Positions 7,715 through 16,270 of a stretch of DNA of 29,023 nt are shown piece after piece; position 1 is the first letter of the stretch, and the number at the start of each line of letters is the position of its first letter. The position numbers were made by a program, and so were the translations under genes. The notes below the pieces were generated by a model. That model saw nothing but the letters and a program-made list of their open reading frames with translations. It had not been told where the DNA came from and made no database searches. The stretch is from Gemmatimonadota bacterium (GTDB lineage: Bacteria > Latescibacterota > UBA2968 > UBA8231), in NCBI GenBank assembly GCA_002712305.1, contig PATE01000075.1, positions 1 to 29,023 on the forward strand, written 5' to 3'.

Positions 7715-9439
7715 ATGTCCCCTCGTCCCACCGCCTACCGCTACGAACCGCTTCTGAGAAAGCTCGATCGATCCGTCGAGGGACTCATGGAGCGTCAGAT
7801 CCAGAACCCCGATCATGATGGCGTAGGGGGCTTCATCAGTCCTGACGACGGTCTGGCCGGGCCGAATGGGATCAGTTCCGCCGCCACCTACGGGTATGCC
7901 TATTTGTTGCCAGGGGCTTCCCTTCACGGGGATCTGGATCTGGTGCAGCGCATCGAGGATGCCGCCGCGTGGGCTCGACGCAAACGGACCGCAGGAGGGC
8001 GATTCGACCTTCTGGCGACCAATTTCGATTCCTCGCCAGATACGGGATTCACGGTGCAGGCCCTGGCCCCGGTCGTGCGAGCGGCACAGCGACAAGAAGG
8101 GGATGATGAGGGTGCTCGACGGATCGCCGCTGCCCTGGGAGAGATCATCCGCACCGCCGCACCGGGCATGGTGGCCGGTGGTTTCCATACACCGAACCAC
8201 CGATGGGTTTTGGTGTCGGCTCTCTCCATGAGTTGTGAACTGTTTCCCGATCTCGCGCCCGACGTGATGCCCACCATCGAGGCCTACCTGGCCGAGACGA
8301 TCGACATCAACCAGGACGGTGAGTTCATCGAGCGTTCGACGAGTGTGTACAATCCCGTCTGTGATCGAGCGCTGCGTCTGGCTGCTGAGAGTTTGCAGCG
8401 GGATGACCTGCTGAGTGCCGTACGGGCAAATCTGGAAATGTCCTACCACCTCATGCATGAGGATGCCACGGTGGTCACGAGCTTCTCCACTCGCCAGGAC
8501 CGTGGTGCTCGCGCCGTGCCCGTCGGCCTGGCCGATGCGTACTACTGGCTCGCTCGGCACGACGATGACGCGCGTTTCGCGGCGATCGCTGAGTGGCTCG
8601 TCACCCAGGCGGGTGGGGGTGCCACGTGGGAATTGGAACCTTTCCTCACGCATCCTGAGTGGCGTGACGATTCGAGTGTTACTCTGGAGCCGCCCTCGAC
8701 ATCCTATCGGAAGTGTTACGCCGCCTCTGGACTATGGCGGGTGCGCCGCGGGCGTTCAAGTGCCACCGTCGCCGAAGGCATGGACTCTCCGTTCAGCCTC
8801 AAACACGGCGAGGCCGAACTCAGCGCGGTACGTGTTTCGTCCACTTACTTCGCCACCGGCCAGTTCGTGGGCGAACAGATGGAGATCGACGACGACGGTG
8901 CAGCGACGCGTCTGCGTCACATGGGCCGGAACTCGGCGAAGTTCTATCCGGAGGGGTACGACGGCCCCGTCTACTGGTTGCCGATTCAGGACGGAACGAA
9001 GGTGGACAATAAGAACTGGGCGAAGGTCAGGGCACGCCGAGATACCTTCGATCTACCCACGATGCAGGTGGTCATGGAAGTACGCGAGACAGATCCGTCA
9101 GCCGGTGAGATGGCCGCCTTCGACCTCCATCTGACCAGTGAGGGAGGGGTCGACGGAGTGCCCTTCCAAGTCGTGTGCGCATTCGAACCGGGTGGAATCC
9201 TGACGACGGGTAGTGCGCACCTACAGACCCCGGCCGGGAGCAGCGCTGTCTTGCGGGAGGGAGAAGCTGTCTATCGGGTCGGCTCCGATCTCATACGTTT
9301 GGGGCCCGGGGCCTGCGCCCATACCATGTGGCACATGCACAACAGCGTGGACGACCCCGAACACTTCAGGCTGCTGATCACCCTCATGTCTCCGGTGGAC
9401 TACACGCTGAAGATTCGTACGGAGCGCTTTAGCGCGTGA
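7715..9439 (+). CDS. Heparinase II/III-like (polysaccharide lyase-type) protein, cytoplasmic
   Basis: This 574-aa protein has two parts. The first about 330 residues look like an alpha/alpha barrel, with repeated helices and an HTPNHRWV motif (Asn161, His162, Arg163) followed by [12 protein letters not shown] (Tyr212). These resemble the Asn/His/Arg and Tyr sets used by heparinase II/III and alginate-lyase-type enzymes to abstract a proton next to a uronate. From about residue 340 the sequence becomes beta-rich ([37 protein letters not shown]), as in the C-terminal sandwich of those lyases. No signal peptide is visible, so it would act on imported oligosaccharides. The family assignment rests on motif layout, not on a search. 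Its stop overlaps the GTG of the broken amine oxidase. Confidence 0.6.
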   Translation: MSPRPTAYRYEPLLRKLDRSVEGLMERQIQNPDHDGVGGFISPDDGLAGPNGISSAATYGYAYLLPGASLHGDLDLVQRIEDAAAWARRKRTAGGRFDLLATNFDSSPDTGFTVQALAPVVRAAQRQEGDDEGARRIAAALGEIIRTAAPGMVAGGFHTPNHRWVLVSALSMSCELFPDLAPDVMPTIEAYLAETIDINQDGEFIERSTSVYNPVCDRALRLAAESLQRDDLLSAVRANLEMSYHLMHEDATVVTSFSTRQDRGARAVPVGLADAYYWLARHDDDARFAAIAEWLVTQAGGGATWELEPFLTHPEWRDDSSVTLEPPSTSYRKCYAASGLWRVRRGRSSATVAEGMDSPFSLKHGEAELSAVRVSSTYFATGQFVGEQMEIDDDGAATRLRHMGRNSAKFYPEGYDGPVYWLPIQDGTKVDNKNWAKVRARRDTFDLPTMQVVMEVRETDPSAGEMAAFDLHLTSEGGVDGVPFQVVCAFEPGGILTTGSAHLQTPAGSSAVLREGEAVYRVGSDLIRLGPGACAHTMWHMHNSVDDPEHFRLLITLMSPVDYTLKIRTERFSA

Positions 9440-10133
9440 AACCAGATTCGATCTTGGCATCAGACGATCCCCGCGTCGGACGCAGAGAAGCGCTCCGCTG
9501 CTCGCCGCCCTGACGGTGTTTGGGGTGGGCACGTCTTGCGGTTCGAGCCGTTCGCCGCAGCGACCCACCACTGAAGTTGGAGAGACGATCGTCGTTGTCG
9601 GCGCAGGGATCGCGGGATTGGCCGCGGCACGTCGTCTGGCGGATCGTGGATTCACCGTCATCGTTGTGGAAGCACGTCAACGCATCAGCGGGCGGATCTG
9701 GACAGATCGTTACAATCACCGCCGACCTCACAGCGCATTGGGATATCGGCCACCCGCACCGGTGGTCATTAAACCGACGTTAACAGCCACATCCTAACTC
9801 TGGATGTGGATACATTGGTGGGGGCAGGTCATTCTGCGCGGCCTGCTGCAGGATCATGTGATGCAGAAGGTGCGTGCCATCATCGGCTCAGGAAGCCCCG
9901 AGCCCGAGCAGATGGTCAGCACACGATGGCACGCAGATCCCTTTGCGCTGGGATCCTATTCTCATCTCCCGCCAGGCGCGTCTCCGAGTGACTACGACCT
10001 TGTCACTGAAGCGGTGGAGGGACGACTGTTCTTCGCAGGCGAGGGCACCAGCCGGAAGTACCCGGCAACGGTGCATGGCGCAGACCTGAGTGGCGAGTCT
10101 GCGGCGGCCGAGATCATCGATCTGGTTCTTTGA
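9436..10133 (+). pseudogene. Flavin amine oxidase remnant disrupted by frameshift, deletion and IS end
   Basis: A GTG at 9436 (GTGA overlap with the preceding stop) opens a frame with a Tat-like VGRREALR. It stops at once, but the hydrophobic continuation [15 protein letters not shown] is present one frame over, so about one base has been lost near 9490-9500. [18 protein letters not shown] is the FAD dinucleotide-binding motif and RISGRIWTD the following family motif. At about 9705 the sequence switches to transposase code. From 9831 to 10133 the authentic amine oxidase C-terminus returns (VSTRWHADPFALGSYSHLPPG, LFFAGEGTS). About 300 central residues of a usual 450 are missing. The ancestral product was probably an exported flavoenzyme, possibly a lipoprotein. 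It is not functional. Confidence 0.85.
9705..9831 (+). mobile_element. Right-end remnant of an IS3-type insertion sequence
   Basis: Codons 9705-9797 encode [20 protein letters not shown] and a short tail ending in TAA, the standard end of the DDE integrase-type transposase (OrfB) of IS3-like elements. The DNA after the stop ends in GGTGGGGGCAGGTCA (9817-9831), whose complement TGACCTGCCCCC resembles the terminal inverted repeat I recall for many IS3-type elements. Amine oxidase coding sequence resumes immediately afterwards. No matching left inverted repeat or upstream transposase code was found in the window, so only about 125 bp of the element survives. Confidence 0.78.
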
Positions 10134-10145
10134 CCGCCCAGTTCA

Positions 10146-11267
10146 TTACACGGCGTAGGCGACGGAGCCATCCTCCCGTAGTGGCGTCTGGCCACTGTTC
10201 ATCGGTGTAAAGGGGCGCTGCTCGATCAGTTCGTCCACCAGTTCCACGCCGAGGCCCGGTGCATCGGTCAACGGGATGTATCCTCCCTCGCGGCGATGGG
10301 CGCAACGGTAGACCACATTCGCCTCAGACTCATCCCCCCGGCTGTATTCCTGGGTGACAAAGTTCGGTATGGTCGCATCTAAATGAACCGACGCGGCCGT
10401 GATCAGAGGGCCAAGGAAATTGTGGGTCACCACAGCGCTGTGATAACTCTCGGCGATGGCAGCAATCTTCTTGCAGTGGGTGATGCCACCTGCGAGGCCG
10501 ACATCGGGTCGCACGTATTGTGGGCCGCCACCCTCGAGCAGTTCGCGGAATTCCCAGATCGTCGTCAGTCGCTCGCCATTGCCGATGGGCACCTGGGTAC
10601 GCCGCGCCAGGTCGGCTTGCGCTTGAATCGAGTCGATCTGGATCGGGTCTTCGAGGAAATAGAGATTGAATGGAGCCAATGCCTCACACAGCGTGCGGGC
10701 TGTCATCGGTGTGAGTTTGCGGTGAACCTCGATTATGAGATCGAGATCAGGCCCCCCACCTTCGCGAGCCGCGGCGGTCAACTCGACGGCATTCTTCACC
10801 ATCTTGTCGATCCCTGCATCGATGTGATGGACGGGATCGAACTTGAGGGCCGTGAAGCCTTCCTCCGTGGCGGCGCGGGCGGCATCGATCATGGCATCGG
10901 GCGTGCCACCACCACCCAACAGGTGCAGGCGAATCTTGTCGCGACATCGTCCGCCGAGCAGTTCCCAGATCGGTGCCTGGAAGTGTTTGCCCTTGATGTC
11001 CCACAGAGCGATATCGACGGCACTGATCGCACCGGCCAGCGCCGTTCCGCGGAAGGGCGACATGCGATACAGATGTTGCCAGTGGTGCTCGATCCGCAGG
11101 GGGTCCTGACCGATGAGATACCGCTGGAAGGCCTTCACGATCTGGTCGACGGCTTCTGGATACCCCCAACACGCGGTCTGACCAACACCAGTGAGTCCGC
11201 TGTCCGTTGTGAGACGGACGACATACCCTCCACCGATGAAGAAAGACTCGATCCGTTCGATCTGCAT
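10146..11267 (-). CDS. Enolase-superfamily sugar-acid dehydratase, D-galactonate dehydratase-like
   Basis: Starting at the ATG at 11267 gives a normal 373-aa mandelate racemase/muconate lactonizing-type protein. The much longer open frame upstream (to 11762) overlaps the divergent SDR gene and is not credible, while GAGGAGG lies about 12 nt before this ATG. Active-site landmarks are TALKFDP (Lys142), IEVHRK (Glu180 and His182), FLEDPI (Glu206), IGNGER (Glu232) and VVTHNFLGPL (His282). A metal-binding acid followed two residues later by His, with a second His at the last site, resembles galactonate and mannonate dehydratases rather than racemases. It would dehydrate an aldonic acid to a 2-keto-3-deoxy acid. 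The exact substrate is not certain. Confidence 0.86.
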   Translation of the reverse strand: MQIERIESFFIGGGYVVRLTTDSGLTGVGQTACWGYPEAVDQIVKAFQRYLIGQDPLRIEHHWQHLYRMSPFRGTALAGAISAVDIALWDIKGKHFQAPIWELLGGRCRDKIRLHLLGGGGTPDAMIDAARAATEEGFTALKFDPVHHIDAGIDKMVKNAVELTAAAREGGGPDLDLIIEVHRKLTPMTARTLCEALAPFNLYFLEDPIQIDSIQAQADLARRTQVPIGNGERLTTIWEFRELLEGGGPQYVRPDVGLAGGITHCKKIAAIAESYHSAVVTHNFLGPLITAASVHLDATIPNFVTQEYSRGDESEANVVYRCAHRREGGYIPLTDAPGLGVELVDELIEQRPFTPMNSGQTPLREDGSVAYAV

Positions 11268-11367
11268 GAGTTGTTTGCGCCTCCTCGGCGTCTGGTCGAT
11301 GTGAGTAGTCGCTATATTATCGGGCCTCTCAGAGCCACGCCAGCCACTGACCCACAAACAGGATATC
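11268..11367. promoter_or_regulatory. Divergent promoter region between dehydratase and SDR operon
   Basis: One hundred bp separate the divergent dehydratase and SDR starts. CTCCTC at 11282-11287 is the minus-strand Shine-Dalgarno for the dehydratase. A short AT-rich patch around 11314-11321 (TATATTAT) is the only -10-like sequence here and could serve either strand; no convincing -35 box pairs with it. AGGA just before the ATG at 11368 is a weak, close ribosome-binding site. Confidence 0.3.
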
Positions 11368-12156
11368 ATGACATCTTCTGAAGATCCCGGAGCTGAAGAT
11401 CCAAAAGAGCTTCGCTTTGCCGCACCTCGTCTGCGACGTGCGGCTCTTGTGACCGGTGGCGCTCGCGGACTCGGGCGAGCGATGGCGATGCGAATCGCCG
11501 CCGAAGGGCGCGATGTCGTGATCGCAGATCTACTCGAGGAGCAGGGGAAACAGACGGCCAAGGAGATCGCAGCCCTGGGACAGCGAGCCATCTTCTGTCT
11601 CACCGATGTGACCATCGAAGAAGAGGTGCACAGTGCGGTGGAAGCGGCGATCCACGCGTTCAAGCGTCTCGATATTCTGGTCTGTGCCGCCGGCGTGCTC
11701 GGCCTGGAGGCGCCCTTCCACGAGCAGTCTGCCAAACAGTTTTCGAAAGTGATGTCGATCAATGTGAATGGTGTCTATCACGCACATCAGGCGGCGATCC
11801 CCCACATGCGCGAAGGGGGGTGGGGACGCTGTGTCACCATCACCTCGGGCGCACGGCGCGGATCACCCACGCAGGTACCCTACGCGGTTTCCAAAGCAGC
11901 CGTGTACACCCTGGTTCAATCCCTCGGCAACGCCTATTCCGCCGAAGGGGTATTCGTCAACGGTGTCGAACCGGGGCGCGTACTCACGGATATGGTCGTG
12001 CCGAGGTTCTCGCCCGAACACATCGCCAATCCGGGCAATCCGCTCGGCCGCTATTCTGATCCGGAGGAGGTCGCCGAAGTGGCAGAGTTCCTCTGCTCCG
12101 AGCGCAATACGTATACCACCGGTTCCATCTGGAGCGTGAAGGGCGCCTCAGGCTAA
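11368..12156 (+). CDS. Short-chain dehydrogenase/reductase (SDR family)
   Basis: This 262-aa classical SDR has a TGGARGLG nucleotide-binding loop (Thr29-Gly36), a DVT segment, an NAG-like variant (CAAGV), catalytic Ser160 in ITSGA and the Tyr172-x-x-x-Lys176 pair in YAVSK. The acidic IADLLEE at the end of the second strand suggests NAD(H) preference. The N-terminus has about 25 extra residues before the Rossmann fold; the ATG at 11368 is kept because no better start precedes the glycine motif. The reaction is oxidation or reduction of a hydroxyl/ketone, probably on a sugar or sugar acid given the divergent dehydratase and the following aldo/keto reductase. It is the first gene of a seven-gene plus-strand run. 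Confidence 0.92.
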   Translation: MTSSEDPGAEDPKELRFAAPRLRRAALVTGGARGLGRAMAMRIAAEGRDVVIADLLEEQGKQTAKEIAALGQRAIFCLTDVTIEEEVHSAVEAAIHAFKRLDILVCAAGVLGLEAPFHEQSAKQFSKVMSINVNGVYHAHQAAIPHMREGGWGRCVTITSGARRGSPTQVPYAVSKAAVYTLVQSLGNAYSAEGVFVNGVEPGRVLTDMVVPRFSPEHIANPGNPLGRYSDPEEVAEVAEFLCSERNTYTTGSIWSVKGASG

Positions 12157-12170
12157 GGGAGAAAACACTC

Positions 12171-13130
12171 ATGGACTACGTCCCTCTTGGGAACAGTGGC
12201 GTGAAGGTTTCACGCGTCTGTCTCGGCACGGCCTTTCGTGGTCAGGCAGATGACGACGTGGCCGTGCAGACAATCGAGACGTCGATCGAACTGGGCTGCA
12301 ACTTCATCGACTGCGCGAATTTCTATGGGCGGGGCCGGTCAGAGCGTATTCTGGCGCGGGCGATCCGCGGCAAGCGTGATGATCTGTTCCTGACGACGAA
12401 AGTGTGGAGCAAGATCGGCGATGGACCCAACGACCTTGGGCTGTCCCGCTACCACATCATGCGCGAGGTGGAGCGAAGTCTTACCCGTCTGGGCACCGAC
12501 CACATTGATCTGTATCTGCTGCACAACTGGGACGGTGGCACGCCACTGGAGGAATCGCTGCGTGCGATGGATGATCTGGTGCGGCAGGGGAAGGTGCTGT
12601 ATGTGGGGGCGTGCAACTTCACCACCGCCCAGGTGTTCGAGGCCCTGTGGACGAGCGATCGGGGAGGCTGGGATCGATTCGTCTGCCTGCAGAACCAGTA
12701 CAACCTCCTGCATCGGCTCGAGGTAGAGCCGGAGATGCTACCGGCAGTTCGTAAGTACGGACTCGGGCTGATGACCTATAGCCCGCTGGCGGTGGGACTG
12801 CTGACGGGACGTTTTCGACGAGGGCAGCCGGCGCCGGAAGGCACGCCATGGACCGGTGACCGATTCGAGCGTGTGATGACGGAACACGTGGAGGCTGTGG
12901 TGGCCGTGCTGGTCGAACTGGGGCAACAACTAGGGAAGACACCTGCCCAACTGGCGATGGCCTGGTTGTTGGATCACGAGGAAGTGACGGCGCCCATCGT
13001 GGGGCCCGACATGCCCGAACACGTGGAGGAGACCTTCGCCGCCCTGGATGGGACTCTGCCTGCTGAGGTTCGTCAACGTCTGGACGAAGTGTCCCTGGTC
13101 GAGCTCCCAGCTCGATACGACCGACAGTGA
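12171..13130 (+). CDS. Aldo/keto reductase
   Basis: This 319-aa protein begins at the ATG at 12171, with GGGAGA about 10 nt upstream and 14 nt after the SDR stop. The catalytic tetrad of aldo/keto reductases is present: Asp47 and Tyr52 in IDCANFYG, Lys77 in LTTKVW and His118 in LYLLHNW. RLGTDHIDLY is a strong family signature and the C-terminal half carries the usual NADPH-binding strand pattern (TYSPLAVGLLTGRF). It would interconvert an aldehyde or ketone and an alcohol using NAD(P)H in the cytoplasm. Pairing with an SDR in one transcript suggests an oxidation/reduction couple on one sugar-type substrate (inference). Confidence 0.94.
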   Translation: MDYVPLGNSGVKVSRVCLGTAFRGQADDDVAVQTIETSIELGCNFIDCANFYGRGRSERILARAIRGKRDDLFLTTKVWSKIGDGPNDLGLSRYHIMREVERSLTRLGTDHIDLYLLHNWDGGTPLEESLRAMDDLVRQGKVLYVGACNFTTAQVFEALWTSDRGGWDRFVCLQNQYNLLHRLEVEPEMLPAVRKYGLGLMTYSPLAVGLLTGRFRRGQPAPEGTPWTGDRFERVMTEHVEAVVAVLVELGQQLGKTPAQLAMAWLLDHEEVTAPIVGPDMPEHVEETFAALDGTLPAEVRQRLDEVSLVELPARYDRQ

Positions 13131-14386
13131 CGATGGGACGAGTGGAGCCCCTCGCACCGGGTCATCGCGTCCTCTATACGTCGCCAGATCCATCCCGCGT
13201 GTTCGCCTACTCACCTGGGATCGTCCGTCTCTCGTGCGGCCGCCTCGTGGCGACGATGGACCAGGGTGGTCCGGGCGTGGTCGATCTGGCAGGCCCCAAG
13301 GGGTTTCGGGGTGAAGGGAAACACGCCTGGCAGGGACGGATCTTCACCAGCGATGACCATGGTGAGAGCTGGCAGGAGAGAGGCCTGTTTCCATTTATGC
13401 ACGCTCGTCCCTTTGCGGCCGGTGGCAGAGTGTACATCCTCGGCCATGATGCGGACCTGTGTGTGATCGCCAGTGACGATGACGGAGACACCTGGGGACA
13501 GGTCACCAGGCTGACCGACGGCCAGGCCTGGCATCAATCTGCCTGCAATGTTCACCATGCGCGAGGTCGTGTGCATCTGGTGATGGAGCGTCGCGTCTAC
13601 AGGGAAGTGAAAGGGTGGCCCGTGTCCGAGCTGGCGCCGGTGCTGATGGTGGGAAGTGAAGGGTCGGATCTGACCGACGCGGCGAACTGGACCTTCGCCA
13701 GTGAACTCGTCTTCCGCGACCTGGAACCGTCTCGTATGGTGGGCGTGCCATTCTGGGAAGAGGGAGTGATCCGGGAGGATGGCAAGGGAGCGACCATGTT
13801 CCCCCCGGGCTGGCTTGAGACAAACGTGATGGAGTTCACCGACCCTGATCATCTCTGGTACGACCCCGAAGGGCGGTCACTTTATCTATGGATGCGTGCA
13901 CACACAGGAGGCACGGGTCTGGCCTGTGTCGCCAAGGTGGTCGAGTCTGACGACGGAAGCTGGACGACCCAGGTTGCAACGGCACCCTCCGGAGAGCCCA
14001 TGCTGTATGTGCCCTGCCCGGGAGGGCAGATGCGCTTCCACATTTTGCAGGACCCCGAGGACGGGGACTACTGGTTGCTCTGCTCACAGGCGACCGACTC
14101 TATGCGTCGACCCGAGCGCATGCCAGCCGATCGCTACGGGCTGCCCAACAACGAGCGTCACGTGCTTACCCTCCATTTCAGCACCAACTGTGTAGATTGG
14201 TGTTTCGCGGGTATCGTTGCCCGCGGAGACACGCCTCGGCAGGCTCGTCACTATGCATCCATGGTCGTCGACGGGGATGACCTGTGCGTTCTCTCTCGAT
14301 CTGGTGACGAGCACGCCCACACAGCCCATGACGGCAATCTGATCACGCTCCACACGATTCGTGAATTCCGTTCACTGAAATACTGA
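13127..14386 (+). CDS. Sialidase-like (Asp-box) beta-propeller protein
   Basis: A GTG at 13127 overlaps the preceding stop as GTGA; an ATG two codons later is an alternative start. The 419-aa product has two clear Asp-box motifs (S-x-D-x-G-x-S/T-W) at residues 75-82 and 116-123, typical of turns in sialidase-type six-bladed propellers, and the N-terminal YSPGIVRLSCGRLVATMDQGG matches the opening blade of exo-sialidase-like proteins. There is no signal peptide, so it is probably cytoplasmic. Real sialidases need an arginine triad; this cannot be confirmed by eye, and many Asp-box proteins in environmental bacteria are not sialidases. Its context with reductases and a dehydratase fits glycoside or sugar-acid processing. 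Confidence 0.8.
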   Translation: MTMGRVEPLAPGHRVLYTSPDPSRVFAYSPGIVRLSCGRLVATMDQGGPGVVDLAGPKGFRGEGKHAWQGRIFTSDDHGESWQERGLFPFMHARPFAAGGRVYILGHDADLCVIASDDDGDTWGQVTRLTDGQAWHQSACNVHHARGRVHLVMERRVYREVKGWPVSELAPVLMVGSEGSDLTDAANWTFASELVFRDLEPSRMVGVPFWEEGVIREDGKGATMFPPGWLETNVMEFTDPDHLWYDPEGRSLYLWMRAHTGGTGLACVAKVVESDDGSWTTQVATAPSGEPMLYVPCPGGQMRFHILQDPEDGDYWLLCSQATDSMRRPERMPADRYGLPNNERHVLTLHFSTNCVDWCFAGIVARGDTPRQARHYASMVVDGDDLCVLSRSGDEHAHTAHDGNLITLHTIREFRSLKY

Positions 14387-14387
14387 G

Positions 14388-16232
14388 ATGACACCCTCGG
14401 TTCAGGATCTCAAAAAGATCGGTGTTCGACTCGACGCCCTGCCCGACACGGCTCCCCCTGGTGTCGAGGCTCGATCCTTCGTCTTCGACGACCCCGTTGA
14501 CGTTATCTGTGTGACGAGGCCAGACCAGGTTCACAATGCGCTGGCCCGGATCGAAGAACACGTGGCAGCTGGTTGTCACGCGGCCGGATACATCGGATAC
14601 GAAGCGGCAACCGGACTCGATGAGGCTCTGTGCACGGCCGAGCCTTCCGGGAAGATTCCGCTGCTGTGGTTTGGGGTGTTCCGCCAGCGTCGGACGGTGT
14701 GCGCCCTCGAAGGGGTAGAAGCGTCACCACAAGCCGCCTCCGCTTGGCTTCCGGAATGGACCCCTGTGCAGCACGAGCAGCGTGTGAAGCGAGTTAGAGA
14801 CTGGATCGCGGCAGGCGACACGTATCAGGTCAACCTGACGATGAAATTGCGCGCCGCCTTCGATGGCGACCCGGAGGCGCTCTACCATGCGCTGTGTCTG
14901 GCCCAACCCACACCCCTGTGTGCCTTCATCGATACGGGCCACTTTGCCGTGTGTTCCGCGTCTCCCGAACTGCATTTTGCGCTGGATCAGGGCGACCTGA
15001 TCACACGCCCCATGAAAGGGACGCGACCTCGTGGGCGCTGGGCAACCGAAGACGACGGGCTGGCTGAGGAGTTGGCCGACTCGGCCAAGGAGCGCGCAGA
15101 GAACACGATGATCGTCGACCTGCTGCGCAACGATCTGGGTCGCGTGGCGGGTGCCGGTTCGGTTCGCGTTGATCGACTATGGGATGTGGAGCGCTACCGA
15201 ACCGTTTGGCAGATGACGTCCACGATTCGGGCCCAACTGCGTGATCGGGTGACTTTGCCGGTCTTGTTCAGCGCACTGTTTCCATGTGGGTCTATCACGG
15301 GCGCGCCGAAGATTCGAACCATGCAGATCATCGACGAGCTGGAGGACGCTCCGCGTGGCGTGTACACAGGGTCGATCGGTTACATCTCACCGAGCAAGGA
15401 AGGTGGAACAGGCCTGTGCGACATGGAGGCACGGTTCTCTGTGGCAATCCGTACGGTCACGGTTGAGCGCGAGCGTCGGATGGCCGTCGCTGGCGTAGGA
15501 GGAGGCATCACCTGGGATTCGGTCGCGGCCTCGGAGTACGCTGAATGCATGACGAAGGCACGCTTTCTGTCCGGCCCCATCGCGGAGCCCTTCCGCCTTC
15601 TGGAGACGATGCGCTGGGAGCCGGAAGGAGGGATCTGGCTCCTGGAGCGTCACCTGGAACGACTCGAAACCTCGGCCCGATACTTCGATTTTCACTTTGA
15701 CCGGGGGGCGATCCTCGACAGCATTCTCAAGGGCGTCACAGAGGGTTGCACCAGTCCTGCGCGGGTGAGACTGACCCTGGCCGAGGACGGGTCGACGTTG
15801 GTTGAGATCTCCGATCTCGGCGAGGAGGTCGTCAGCTGGTCGTCGGCGATCGCCCCGGGGGCGGTGCACACCGATGATGTGTTCCTCTATCACAAGACGA
15901 CGAATCGCATTGCCTATGACCGGGCGCGTCAGGGACTCGATCATGTGGATGAGCCGATCCTGGTCAATGAGCGAGGGGAGGTGACCGAAACGGTTCGGGG
16001 CAATGTGGTGGTTACCCTCGACGGTCGCCGACTGACACCACCGGTCGAGTCTGGATTGCTGCCCGGAACCTATCGTGAGGAGCTGCTGCACCAGGGGGAG
16101 ATCGAGGAAGGCATCGTTCTTGTGGAGGATCTGCTGGCGGCGACGGAGGTTTTCAGCGTCAATTCCGTACGGCGGTGGGTGAGGCTGAATCTGGTGGTGG
16201 CCGAAGCACGACAAAACATCCGCGCGTCCTGA
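14388..16232 (+). CDS. pabBC: Aminodeoxychorismate synthase component I fused to 4-amino-4-deoxychorismate lyase (PabB-PabC)
   Basis: The ATG lies 1 nt after the previous stop. Residues about 1-405 are a chorismate-binding PabB domain: AAGDTYQVNLTMKL, PMKGTRPRG with Lys210 (the lysine that attacks chorismate in PabB enzymes), ERAENTMIVDLLRNDLGR and CGSITGAPK. Residues about 410-614 are a class IV PLP domain: LLETMRWEPEGGIWLLERHL, then LYHKTTNRIAYDRAR with Lys503 as the PLP lysine, then NERGEVTET. Together they convert chorismate plus ammonia to p-aminobenzoate for folate synthesis. The glutaminase subunit (PabA) is not in the window. Such fusions are known in bacteria. It is embedded in a run with sugar enzymes and panB. 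Confidence 0.95.
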   Translation: MTPSVQDLKKIGVRLDALPDTAPPGVEARSFVFDDPVDVICVTRPDQVHNALARIEEHVAAGCHAAGYIGYEAATGLDEALCTAEPSGKIPLLWFGVFRQRRTVCALEGVEASPQAASAWLPEWTPVQHEQRVKRVRDWIAAGDTYQVNLTMKLRAAFDGDPEALYHALCLAQPTPLCAFIDTGHFAVCSASPELHFALDQGDLITRPMKGTRPRGRWATEDDGLAEELADSAKERAENTMIVDLLRNDLGRVAGAGSVRVDRLWDVERYRTVWQMTSTIRAQLRDRVTLPVLFSALFPCGSITGAPKIRTMQIIDELEDAPRGVYTGSIGYISPSKEGGTGLCDMEARFSVAIRTVTVERERRMAVAGVGGGITWDSVAASEYAECMTKARFLSGPIAEPFRLLETMRWEPEGGIWLLERHLERLETSARYFDFHFDRGAILDSILKGVTEGCTSPARVRLTLAEDGSTLVEISDLGEEVVSWSSAIAPGAVHTDDVFLYHKTTNRIAYDRARQGLDHVDEPILVNERGEVTETVRGNVVVTLDGRRLTPPVESGLLPGTYREELLHQGEIEEGIVLVEDLLAATEVFSVNSVRRWVRLNLVVAEARQNIRAS

Positions 16233-16270
16233 GTTGGATTTCAGCGTATAGATCGAGGAAGGGAAGGGTC

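Noticed and set aside
7655-8653. Minus-strand open frame (332 codons) opposite the heparinase-like gene
   Set aside because: The plus-strand frame has a ribosome-binding site and a coherent protein-like composition over its whole length; the minus frame does not.
10383-11381. Long plus-strand open frame (332 codons) antisense to the dehydratase
   Set aside because: The minus strand encodes a clear enolase-superfamily enzyme with all catalytic residues; the opposite frame has no motif and reflects GC-rich codon bias.
11268-11762. 165-codon N-terminal extension of the minus-strand dehydratase
   Set aside because: It would overlap the SDR gene antisense, has no homology-like content, and the ATG at 11267 with GAGGAGG upstream gives the normal family length.
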